Positions 6,691-13,332 of a stretch of 13,332 nucleotides of DNA are shown here, piece by piece. The notes under the pieces were generated by a model that was given only the letters and a program-made list of their open reading frames with translations, was not told where the DNA came from and ran no database searches. The stretch lies in contig HF994041.1 in assembly GCA_000436915.1 (NCBI GenBank), positions 1 to 13,332 of the forward strand, in the 5' to 3' direction. The translations under genes and the position numbers were made by a program. Every line of letters begins with the position of its first letter. Positions within the stretch are counted from its first letter, which is position 1. Source of the stretch: Prevotella sp. CAG:1092. GTDB lineage: Bacteria; Bacteroidota; Bacteroidia; Bacteroidales; Bacteroidaceae.

Positions 6691-7749
6691 TTATATCCGC
6701 TTTTCAATGCGGCAAAGTGGTTCGTTGATGCCACCCATCTCTTTTTTATATCTCTCGTCGCCTCGACACATGTCGAAGTCTACTATACCTTCGTTCATCC
6801 ATAGCTTTGTGGCTTCAAGGATAAGCAATATACCTGGTGAATAGCGGCTAAAAGAGGTGTCGATGGCAAGACGTGGCATAAGCAGATGTTTGTTGTGGCG
6901 GTAAACAATCATAAATGCAGCAGGCTTTTGGTCTATCTCCAAGACGTATAGCTGAGCATCCTTCAGTTTCTTTAAGCTTGCTGTAGCGCACCCGCTCTTC
7001 ACTTCGTATACAGCCTTTAGGTATGTGGTGATATTGCTGAAAGCATTATAACTCTTGTGGCGCCATGCCATCTTGCGCTTGAAATAGAAATGCCAAAGAT
7101 AGCGCAGATAGCTATCTGAAGCCATGTTGTCGTGGTTGAACACCTTTAGTTCCATCTTCTTGCCATCTGTAGTAAGATGGTTATACGACTTGCGGATGTT
7201 CTTATAAATATTCTTTGGTAGCGACGACACATACTCCTCGTGAGTGGCAAACTGCGTTAATGGCACATGGAAACTTGTGCGCTCAATAGTGTTATCGTCG
7301 ATAAGCTTCATTATTTTAGCAAAAGGAGTTTGGCATGGCACATCAGCAAGGCTTAGCATCATACCCTTGCACGACTCCACAAGGTGGTCGGCAATAGCTT
7401 TCATTATTTCCTCGTTGCCCTCGTATGTATATGGGCATACCATATTCAATACTCCTCCAACACGGCATGATGGTATTCGTGCCTTTTTAGACGAGCGAGT
7501 TACAGCAAAAGGAATTATAGCAAAAGGCTTGTCGTCTACCATTACTAAATCGTAGCGCATGGCGGTAGTCATTTTTCCTAACCCATCTGTAGAATGATGA
7601 AACAGGAAGTTGTTCCATTCGTAAGTCTGATAGTATGTGTAGTTGATATATGCAGAAGTCTGTTTTTCTGCTATTTTATCGAGCATAAGCCATTGCTCCT
7701 TAATGTTTTGTATGTTGCTATGTTGGCTTATCGAGATGTTATTATTCAT
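6691..7749 (-). CDS. GNAT-fold acetyltransferase, BioF2/FemAB-like (Acetyltransf_6)
   Basis: Cytoplasmic protein of 352 residues with the double-GNAT layout of FemAB/BioF2-type transferases. FHVPLTQFATHEEYVSSLPKN (160-180) and NIRKSYNHL (184-192) match the start of the second GNAT domain. RLAIDTSFSRYSPGILLI (293-310) carries the acceptor/CoA-side motif, and VDFDMCRGDERYKKEMGG (323-340) is the characteristic end motif. Such enzymes acylate sugars or transfer aminoacyl groups in cell-wall or polysaccharide assembly; which one cannot be told here. There is no signal peptide. It begins 5 bp after the stop codon of the upstream phosphoethanolamine transferase, so the two are almost surely co-transcribed and may modify the same envelope glycan. 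Confidence 0.8.
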   Translation of the reverse strand: MNNNISISQHSNIQNIKEQWLMLDKIAEKQTSAYINYTYYQTYEWNNFLFHHSTDGLGKMTTAMRYDLVMVDDKPFAIIPFAVTRSSKKARIPSCRVGGVLNMVCPYTYEGNEEIMKAIADHLVESCKGMMLSLADVPCQTPFAKIMKLIDDNTIERTSFHVPLTQFATHEEYVSSLPKNIYKNIRKSYNHLTTDGKKMELKVFNHDNMASDSYLRYLWHFYFKRKMAWRHKSYNAFSNITTYLKAVYEVKSGCATASLKKLKDAQLYVLEIDQKPAAFMIVYRHNKHLLMPRLAIDTSFSRYSPGILLILEATKLWMNEGIVDFDMCRGDERYKKEMGGINEPLCRIEKRI

Positions 7750-7754
7750 AAGAA

Positions 7755-9572
7755 TTATTGTTTGTCGTCAGCAATCTTGATCTTTCCATCGCATGTCACG
7801 AGCATATCGCGAGTATACTTATATTCCTTAGATGCTATAGAGTTCGTAGGGTCGTAATGGTCGGATGTGATGCCCATGAGCTCGCACATCATTTCGTAGG
7901 CGAGGTCGTTGGTGAAGTATTTTGCTTTGTTTTCTTCTAATGCCGCTTTCACTTCAGGGCGTGCCTTCTCATAAGTGTCCGTGAGATATATCCATAGCGG
8001 AATGCGAGTCATGCCGAAGTTCTGAAACTGTATGGAGCGTTGCTTGTCAGGCACGGCTGCATGGTCAGAGAAATATACCATAGCTGCAAGGTTCAGATGC
8101 TTTGTGGCATAGTCGTAAAACGAATGCAGGATATGGTCGTTATAGTGTATAGAGTTGCGATATGTCGTAACGTCGTCGCCATCAGGAAGATTGTTGGCAG
8201 CAGCATATTCTGGAGTGTAGCGGTTAGCGAAGTTGAAGTGATTGCCTTTTAGGTGTAATACCAAGAGGTTGTTCACATTTCCATCCACCTCGCCAAGGAA
8301 GTCAAGCAAAGCCTCGTCATATTGCATCTTTCCCAACTTTTGGTTTGTCCACTTAGCTACATCCGAAGTTTCGGCAACAAGAGTTACAGGCGTGTCAGCA
8401 CTTCCAAGGTGTCCTTGGTTGCTATACCAATGCACTCTGTAGCCAGCCTTATGAGCCATGTCTACGATAGAGGCAGAATCGATGAATGATTTATCGTTAT
8501 ATTGATTATATTCCGTGAGTGCCTTTTCGAGCGAAGGCACAGTCTGTATGCCACAAGAGTATGCATTCTTGAAGATGAAGAAATGCTCTTTATCCTTCTT
8601 CATCTCCGACTGCCAAGGTGTAGTCTTCCTACCCTCTTGGTCGGCATAGATGCTCATATAGTCGCGACAACAAGATTCGCCAATCACCATTACTATAGTG
8701 TGAGGCTTAGGCAATGTGTTTCTGCTCATATCTACAGATATCGTAGCCATTCGCTTCTCAACATTCTCTTTATATTTCTTGTTGCCCTCCATATATTCCT
8801 TCACTTCGCGATATAGCATGGCAATACCCGTTCTTACAAAGAGTCCATGACTCCTTGCCCACACATCGCCACCCTTCCATAGCATTCTCGATATAGCGCC
8901 AAAAAATATTATTATAGCGCCAAGGGCTACTATAGATAATGGATTGTCGAAGTTCCATATATTATAGTCGGCAATAAAGCTGTTGCCTATGGCTATTCCC
9001 GCACTCACCAATAGGATAACAATAGTTATAAGCAGCATTTTCCAGAATCCGAGCGACTTAGGATATTCTATTATCTCGTTGTAGTTGGTTTCCTTTATCA
9101 CCTGCATACCATTATGGTCTATGCAAGTGTCATAGGTGAGATAATATCCTATTTGCGCCAAAGGTAATATTACCAATACCATTTCGAGTATCGTCATCAC
9201 TATTGTGGCAACTATACCTAAAGGAGATATAAGAATGGCAATAGCCGATAGCCATCCAAAGAGATAGATACCAAAGGCTATATCCATTCGGTTGTCGTAG
9301 TCGGGCGAACTCTTCTTGTATGTCTTGTCATACAATATATTATATGTGCATATCCACATCACAGCCACAAAAAGTGCTGTCAGCATGGCTGCAGACCAAT
9401 AGCTGCCAACGAAATAATATGGTATCATCGTTACCAACGATGCTATGAGATAGCGACGAAGTTGCTGGCCGCGCGATTTGTGCGACAAACCTTTATTATA
9501 AATTCTGTAAATACCATTTGAAAAGGCAAATAATAATAAAGCCTCAAGGATATTTATAAGTATTGATATCAT
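7755..9572 (-). CDS. Phosphoethanolamine transferase-like inner-membrane protein (sulfatase superfamily)
   Basis: Membrane enzyme of 605 residues, EptA/CptA-like in layout. About six hydrophobic segments fill residues 1-230, followed by a periplasmic alkaline-phosphatase-fold domain from about 290. Zinc ligands and nucleophile are visible: VIGES places E299 and S300 where EptA has Glu-Thr. HLKGNHFNF (440-448) supplies H445, and YFSDH (500-504) supplies D503 and H504. The usual SDHGE reads SDHAAVP here, as expected for a divergent branch. RNSIHYND (472-479) and RIPLWIY are also family motifs. The expected reaction is transfer of phosphoethanolamine from phosphatidylethanolamine to lipid A or a core/glycan phosphate; the acceptor is not shown. 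It is probably first gene of an operon with the acetyltransferase and faces the PAP2 gene. Confidence 0.87.
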   Translation of the reverse strand: MISILINILEALLLFAFSNGIYRIYNKGLSHKSRGQQLRRYLIASLVTMIPYYFVGSYWSAAMLTALFVAVMWICTYNILYDKTYKKSSPDYDNRMDIAFGIYLFGWLSAIAILISPLGIVATIVMTILEMVLVILPLAQIGYYLTYDTCIDHNGMQVIKETNYNEIIEYPKSLGFWKMLLITIVILLVSAGIAIGNSFIADYNIWNFDNPLSIVALGAIIIFFGAISRMLWKGGDVWARSHGLFVRTGIAMLYREVKEYMEGNKKYKENVEKRMATISVDMSRNTLPKPHTIVMVIGESCCRDYMSIYADQEGRKTTPWQSEMKKDKEHFFIFKNAYSCGIQTVPSLEKALTEYNQYNDKSFIDSASIVDMAHKAGYRVHWYSNQGHLGSADTPVTLVAETSDVAKWTNQKLGKMQYDEALLDFLGEVDGNVNNLLVLHLKGNHFNFANRYTPEYAAANNLPDGDDVTTYRNSIHYNDHILHSFYDYATKHLNLAAMVYFSDHAAVPDKQRSIQFQNFGMTRIPLWIYLTDTYEKARPEVKAALEENKAKYFTNDLAYEMMCELMGITSDHYDPTNSIASKEYKYTRDMLVTCDGKIKIADDKQ

Positions 9573-9603
9573 ATATATATATGCAAGATGATGTTGTATG
9601 TTG

Positions 9604-9611
9604 CAAAATTA
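9604..9611 (-). promoter_or_regulatory. Possible -7 element for the phosphoethanolamine transferase operon
   Basis: The minus strand reads TAATTTTG, 31 bp upstream of the ATG at 9572, predicting a leader of about 27 nt. No convincing -33 TTG is present at 19-21 bp. It shares the 129-bp divergent intergenic region with the PAP2 promoter. Confidence 0.4.
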
Positions 9612-9664
9612 CACAAAAAAAAGATATTAATGGCTTATGCTATGAAAATATCAAAAATAATATA

Positions 9665-9672
9665 TATATTTG
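9665..9672 (+). promoter_or_regulatory. Probable -7 element for the PAP2 gene
   Basis: TATATTTG matches TAnnTTTG and lies 29 bp before the ATG at 9702. The predicted start near 9676 falls downstream of the ATG at 9588, so it decides the choice of the later start. The -33 box is weak. Confidence 0.45.
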
Positions 9673-9701
9673 CACACCCAAAATCACAATCATTTATATT
9701 C

Positions 9702-10436
9702 ATGAACTTACCAAAATCATATTTTATCTCTCTATTCGTAGTTATAGCAATAGTAGTATGTGCATGCTTTAGCTCATCGTTGTTGACCACTCTCGTTGAT
9801 GCCGATAAGAGTGTGATGCTTGCTTTGACTTTCCGTCAGCATACTTGTTTCGATATGTTTTGGTATCGTTATTCTAAGCTTGGTACATGGATACCTATGG
9901 TGGTAGTGTTGTTGGCTACTATGTGGGTATACAATCCTAACGACTTGCGCAAAAAGTTATTCCTTATAGTTTCTATTGCTTTATTGGTATTAGTGCTCGA
10001 CCAAGTGTCGTCGGGAATAATAAAGCCATTGGTAGAGCGCCTACGTCCTTCGCACGATGATAGTATAGCTCCATATTTGCAATATGTAAACGACTATCAT
10101 GGTGGCAAATATGGTTTTGTTTCGGGTCATGCTACCAATATCGTGGGCATAGTGACATGGCTTTGCTATATGTTCCGCACTCATCTGTCGCGAGTGCTGT
10201 TTATAGTCTTTGGTGCCACATTATGCTATTCGCGCATATATCTTGGAGTTCATTTCCCTGGCGATATCTTGTGTGGTTCGCTCTTAGGCTTCTTCATAGC
10301 TCGCTTTGGTATAGCTCTGCTCCAGAAGTATAACCTTATGTTTACTACCGACCGTCAACCTTGGTTTGTGCTTGCTGCGTATATCCTAACGGCAATAGTC
10401 TTGATGGTAATGAGCTTTATTGCCTATATGGCTTAG
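9702..10436 (+). CDS. PAP2-family membrane phosphatase
   Basis: Inner-membrane phosphatase of 244 residues with about six membrane segments. All three catalytic motifs of the type 2 phosphatidic acid phosphatase family are intact: KPLVERLRP (K108, R115, P116), VSGH (S141-H143, with Val in place of the usual Pro) and SRIYLGVHFPGD (S177, R178, H184, D188). It should remove a phosphate on the periplasmic side, from a lipid A phosphate (LpxE/LpxF-like), undecaprenyl diphosphate or a similar lipid. An upstream ATG at 9588 would add 38 residues lacking family character and would precede the predicted transcription start, so 9702 was chosen. It is divergent from a phosphoethanolamine transferase, and its TAG overlaps the stop codon of the convergent barrel gene. 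Confidence 0.88.
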   Translation: MNLPKSYFISLFVVIAIVVCACFSSSLLTTLVDADKSVMLALTFRQHTCFDMFWYRYSKLGTWIPMVVVLLATMWVYNPNDLRKKLFLIVSIALLVLVLDQVSSGIIKPLVERLRPSHDDSIAPYLQYVNDYHGGKYGFVSGHATNIVGIVTWLCYMFRTHLSRVLFIVFGATLCYSRIYLGVHFPGDILCGSLLGFFIARFGIALLQKYNLMFTTDRQPWFVLAAYILTAIVLMVMSFIAYMA

Positions 10437-11446
10437 AATTTCCAGCGTAGCTGTAGGTCTACGTCTATAGGCGTTTTGGTTTCTATGGCCTGTAGTCCTG
10501 AGCCTATTTTGTTGTTGTCAATACGATGTGTGCCACCCACCTTTGCTATAGCCATAAGGTTGGATGAAAAATCTGCGCGTATGGTTGCGGCAAACCTTAT
10601 TCCTTCGCCATAGAGTGCAGGAAACGAGAGATTGTAGAGTGTGGAACGCTCGTAGGTATACACTCTTGAGTTGTAGTCATCGGTCTTGAAATACGCCAAC
10701 GAGGTATATGCCTGCATCTTATTTTTTCTTATTCCCACTTGTTGCATCACCATGTAGCCAAAGCTGTTTTCGTCTTTATGATAAAGGCTTATGTCGCCTT
10801 GAGTGCGCAAGAATAATAGTTTATTATCTTTCGTTATGGTCAAGCGTATGCGATGTTGTGTGATACGGTCGAGGAATTTATTATCATCGTCATCTTTGCT
10901 ATCTTTGTTCCATGTCTTCAGTCGGTAGCGAGCCGTGATACTCCATGTATTTTTGCTCCATGTAGCAGAATGTTGCATATCGAAAGTGCGTGTGGTGGCA
11001 GTAGCAAGATATTTTGGCCAAGGAAAATAAGCCCAATCAAAATAGTGAGAGAATGTTAGCTGATATATTGGTTGCCATTTTGCTCCAAGATATACGCCAC
11101 TTTCATTTTGTACCGACCTTCCTTCCGAGAAGCTCGATGCCATCAATGAATAGTATTTATATGAATAGAATCTCTGTATAGCCACTAATGTTAGATTGCT
11201 GTTCACCATATAGTTGATGCTATTTATCGTAGCTATACCCTTTGAGTTGCCTGTTGCCACTTCTCCATTTATAGATATTCTTCTGCTCAGATAAGCGTAT
11301 TCGGCACCTATATTCCAGAAGCGTTTTCCCCATGGCGCTATCAGCTTGTATAGCTTTGTGGTATCAGGATGCAGAGGCTTGTCGAATGATGTCTGATAGC
11401 CTGTTATGCCGAAATGAAAACCATTCACATGATAGTATATGTTTCC
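10433..11446 (-). pseudogene. C-terminal beta-barrel half of the interrupted HhH outer-membrane gene
   Basis: The reading frame continues without a shift straight after the TGA at 11447-11449 and stays open for 337 codons to the TAA at 10433-10435. The first residues are GNIYYHVNGFHFGITGY, a natural continuation of the upstream half. Many short amphipathic strands with alternating aromatic residues follow, for example WSITARYRL and DVDLQLRWKF. The chain ends in Phe, as outer-membrane beta-barrels do. The only start-like codon near the beginning is a GTG at 11428, and no promoter is seen; a separate barrel without a signal peptide would not be exported. It is therefore read as the severed half of one gene of about 673 codons. 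Its stop overlaps the PAP2 stop by 4 bp (TTAG). Confidence 0.75.
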
Positions 11447-12454
11447 TCACATTATTGCTTGCGAGGCATTCCTACGGCGTAGCATCTCGGTAGCCGAACG
11501 ATGGTAGCCAGTTTTGAGAATTGTGCTTATGCTATTGTCGTCGCTATTTATTGTGGCATCAATCTTGCGATACGACAGAAATCCTGTAACGTCGAGGTTG
11601 TGTATGGTTTCCACAGTTGCTCCTATACCCTGCATATAGTTGCCTTCTTGGCGTGAGGCATGGGCATACAGTCCTCTCGACACTCTGCCTATAGAAGCCA
11701 ACGAAGCCTGTTTGCCCATCGAAAAACTGTTGTTCATAACCAGTCCCATGCCAAAGCGAGCCTTATACCTGCCTATTGCCAACGTCTTCACCTTTCCAAG
11801 GTCTTTTATTAGCATATATGGCGACATATAGTCGTAGCCACATTTGTTTTTACCAGCAAAGAATGGTTCGCCAGCATCTTGCGACATCATGACTCCTGCC
11901 TTTATCCATTTGCCATACTTAAATTCATATTTTATCCAATGCTTGTAGTTATATCCTAAATAGCCCCATTTGTCGCCCTTGTGGTCATAGCATGGAATAT
12001 GGCCTGTGGCAATAATCTGATGCTTACCATATTTAGCAATATTATATAGCGAAGGAAACTTCTTTTCTTCGTTTTTATCTCCAACAAATAAGCATTGAGC
12101 AAGCAGCTGGCGTGTTTCATAATCTATAGATCTTATCATAGCCAATTCTGCAAGCGATTTCATAGAACCATAATGATACATATATTCCATGATGTCCATA
12201 ACCTGTTGGTTGGAAAGAAACGGAAGTCTCAGAAGATCTTCTCTGGTGGCAGAATTGATATCTATCTTATGTTCTATAAGGTCGCTAAGTTCTTCGTACT
12301 GCATCTCCAAGTTTTCCACTTCTTCTTCGTCAACATCCTCTATAGTCTGGAATGAGCTTTCCCAATCAATAATGTCTGTTTGTGCCTGCATGTGGAATAC
12401 AGAGAGCATAGTGATAACAAATGTGATATATACAATTTGTAGATTAGTCTTCAT
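11447..12454 (-). CDS. N-terminal half of a helix-hairpin-helix / outer-membrane barrel protein, truncated by in-frame TGA
   Basis: As written it encodes 335 residues ending at a TGA. Residues 1-25 are a signal peptide (hydrophobic core, cleavage near MQAQ). An acidic stretch (39-56) leads to ComEA-like helix-hairpin-helix repeats: DINSATREDLLRLPFLSNQQ (65-84) and a second at about 98-118 (MKSLAELAMIRSIDYE). The rest is the beginning of a beta-barrel. In Bacteroidetes this architecture is normally one protein of roughly 650-700 residues whose role is not settled; HhH motifs usually touch DNA, so a link to DNA uptake has been guessed. The start at 12454 is preferred over 12556 because it begins the signal peptide and lies after the promoter. 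Truncation removes most of the barrel, so function is probably lost unless TGA is read through. Confidence 0.8.
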   Translation of the reverse strand: MKTNLQIVYITFVITMLSVFHMQAQTDIIDWESSFQTIEDVDEEEVENLEMQYEELSDLIEHKIDINSATREDLLRLPFLSNQQVMDIMEYMYHYGSMKSLAELAMIRSIDYETRQLLAQCLFVGDKNEEKKFPSLYNIAKYGKHQIIATGHIPCYDHKGDKWGYLGYNYKHWIKYEFKYGKWIKAGVMMSQDAGEPFFAGKNKCGYDYMSPYMLIKDLGKVKTLAIGRYKARFGMGLVMNNSFSMGKQASLASIGRVSRGLYAHASRQEGNYMQGIGATVETIHNLDVTGFLSYRKIDATINSDDNSISTILKTGYHRSATEMLRRRNASQAIM

Positions 12455-12462
12455 AACAATTG

Positions 12463-12493
12463 CAAACTTAGCATAAAAGCGTGAAAATAGCAA
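12463..12493 (-). promoter_or_regulatory. Promoter of the HhH barrel gene
   Basis: On the minus strand TTG (12493-12491), a 20-base spacer and TAAGTTTG (12470-12463) fit the Bacteroidetes consensus well. The predicted start point is about 12459, leaving only about 5 nt before the ATG at 12454. Confidence 0.6.
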
Positions 12494-12511
12494 GAGAAAA
12501 GCAAAAGATAT

Positions 12512-12542
12512 TTTGCTAATTGTATGAAAAGATGTAATTTTG
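12512..12542 (+). promoter_or_regulatory. Promoter of the DUF4294 gene
   Basis: TTTG (12512-12515), a 19-base spacer and TAATTTTG (12535-12542) match the consensus fully. The ATG begins at 12547, only 4 bases after the -7 box, so the mRNA should be leaderless. It lies back to back with the HhH promoter, 18 bp apart. Confidence 0.65.
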
Positions 12543-12546
12543 CGCC

Positions 12547-13209
12547 ATGTTTGCATACATTTCTATACATATTCGCCTATTGGCTGTAGCTATAATGATG
12601 CTTATAGCCTCTACTGCTATGGCTCAAGTTGATGGGGCTGTAAGGGTAAATCCCGAAGATAGGGATGTAGACCTTGACGACCCTACCTTTGTTCCTATGG
12701 TGCGAGTTGGAAAGGTGTTGCAAGGTCGCGACTCTATACAATATGTAGAGCTAAATAATATTTATATATATCCAAAGCCTGTTTTCAAGAACGAAAAACA
12801 GCGTATGGCTTACAACCGTTTGGTATATAATATTAAAAAGGTGTTGCCTATAGCTAAGGAGGTTAACAAGATTATCGTGGAAACCTATGAATATCTTGAA
12901 ACTCTGCCAAACAAGAAGGCTAAGGATGCGCACATGAAGCTTGTAGAAAAGAGCATCAAGAAAGAATATACTCCAAGAATGAAAAAGCTTACCTATTCGC
13001 AAGGTAAGCTTCTTATAAAATTAGTTTATCGTGAGTGTAATAGCAGCTCGTATAATCTCGTTCAGGCTTTCCTCGGACCAGTAAAGGCTGGTTTCTACCA
13101 AGCTTTTGCTTGGGCTTTTGGTGCAAGCCTAAAGAAAGATTATGACCCTAATGGCGTAGACCGCCTCACAGAGCGTGTGGTTCTGCAGGTTGAAGCCGGA
13201 CAGCTATAG
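12547..13209 (+). CDS. Secreted DUF4294 family protein
   Basis: Protein of 220 residues. Residues 1-26 are a signal peptide ending STAMA, so it should reach the periplasm. After a short acidic linker comes the DUF4294 region (about 62-190). It starts near IQYVELNNIYIYPKPVF and includes RMAYNRLVYNIKKVLPIAKEV, a helical run with many Lys and Glu, and YSQGKLLIKLVYRECNSSSY. No enzymatic motif is recognised and the function of the family is unknown. The ATG at 12547 is the only start giving a full signal peptide, even though the promoter leaves no room for a leader. It is divergent from the HhH barrel gene, 92 bp away, so the two may be regulated together. Confidence 0.85.
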   Translation: MFAYISIHIRLLAVAIMMLIASTAMAQVDGAVRVNPEDRDVDLDDPTFVPMVRVGKVLQGRDSIQYVELNNIYIYPKPVFKNEKQRMAYNRLVYNIKKVLPIAKEVNKIIVETYEYLETLPNKKAKDAHMKLVEKSIKKEYTPRMKKLTYSQGKLLIKLVYRECNSSSYNLVQAFLGPVKAGFYQAFAWAFGASLKKDYDPNGVDRLTERVVLQVEAGQL

Positions 13210-13225
13210 CTCTTTCCTGACTTCG

Positions 13226-13332
13226 TCATCGTGTTACCCAAAAATCTTCATCAAAGAGTTTGGCGATTTTCTGATGCCTTGCCATCAGCATTGTTTGGGT
13301 GTAAACCTCCTTGTTCAGAGGTAGCTCAATTT
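13226..13332 (-). CDS. 3' end of an unrecognised minus-strand gene (partial)
   Basis: The minus strand enters the window in an open frame of 34 codons ending in TGA at 13226-13228. The translation includes LPLNKEVYTQTMLMARHQ and KIAKLFDEDFWVTR. Codon content looks protein-coding, and the other two minus frames contain stops. It would converge with the DUF4294 gene, with 16 bp between the stops and no visible terminator. Too little is present to name a family. Confidence 0.4.
   Translation of the reverse strand, partial: IELPLNKEVYTQTMLMARHQKIAKLFDEDFWVTR

Noticed and set aside
9588..9701. Upstream ATG extending the PAP2 protein by 38 residues
   Set aside because: The extension does not look like a PAP2 N-terminus and the TATATTTG -7 box lies inside it, so the mRNA should begin after this ATG.
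11447..11449. TGA recoded as selenocysteine or glycine
   Set aside because: No conserved redox Cys/Sec context or obvious SECIS-like element was seen, and a TGA appears to end the partial gene at 13226-13228, so a standard code is more likely.
12455..12556. Upstream ATG for the HhH protein
   Set aside because: It lies upstream of the predicted transcription start and would bury the signal peptide behind 34 residues.

Overview
The window looks like chromosomal DNA from a Bacteroidales bacterium, most likely a Prevotella/Segatella-type gut or oral species. The reasons are the gene families (BspA-like leucine-rich repeat protein with a Prevotella-style C-terminal tail, secreted GH31 glycosidase with DUF5110, DUF4294, AAA_14/DUF4143 ATPase), the weak Shine-Dalgarno signals, and several promoters of the Bacteroidetes type (TTTG or TTG, 19-20 bp, TAnnTTTG). 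No rRNA, tRNA, CRISPR array or transposase gene was found.

Left part (1-4003), accessory in character. It opens with a REP-like GGGCT hairpin fragment and a cluster of ATGCGACTA-type direct and inverted repeats. Next come a coding-like remnant and a secreted BspA-type LRR surface protein (minus). A 930-bp stretch without a convincing gene follows; it holds a good minus-strand promoter far upstream of the LRR gene and a possible gene scrap. It ends in four 23-bp tandem repeats that run directly into the promoter of a solitary AAA_14/DUF4143 ATPase (plus).

Middle part (4041-10436), mostly envelope and glycan genes. A terminator hairpin separates the ATPase from a secreted GH31 alpha-glycosidase (minus). 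Upstream of that, also on the minus strand, a phosphoethanolamine-transferase-like membrane protein and a BioF2/FemAB-type acetyltransferase lie 5 bp apart and probably form an operon. Divergent from them, across about 130 bp, is a PAP2-family membrane phosphatase. A lipid phosphatase facing a phosphoethanolamine transferase suggests two-step lipid A remodelling (remove a phosphate, add phosphoethanolamine).

Right part (10433-13332). A secreted helix-hairpin-helix plus outer-membrane beta-barrel gene (minus) is cut into two same-frame halves by a single in-frame TGA. Its stop codon overlaps that of the PAP2 gene. Divergent from it is a small secreted DUF4294 protein (plus); both members of this pair have strong promoters placed so close to the ATG that the mRNAs should be leaderless or nearly so. 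The window ends in the 3' tail of an unrecognised minus-strand gene.

The observations most worth following are the phased repeat array at the ATPase promoter, the lone TGA in the barrel gene, the PAP2/phosphoethanolamine transferase pair, and the repeat cluster at the left edge.
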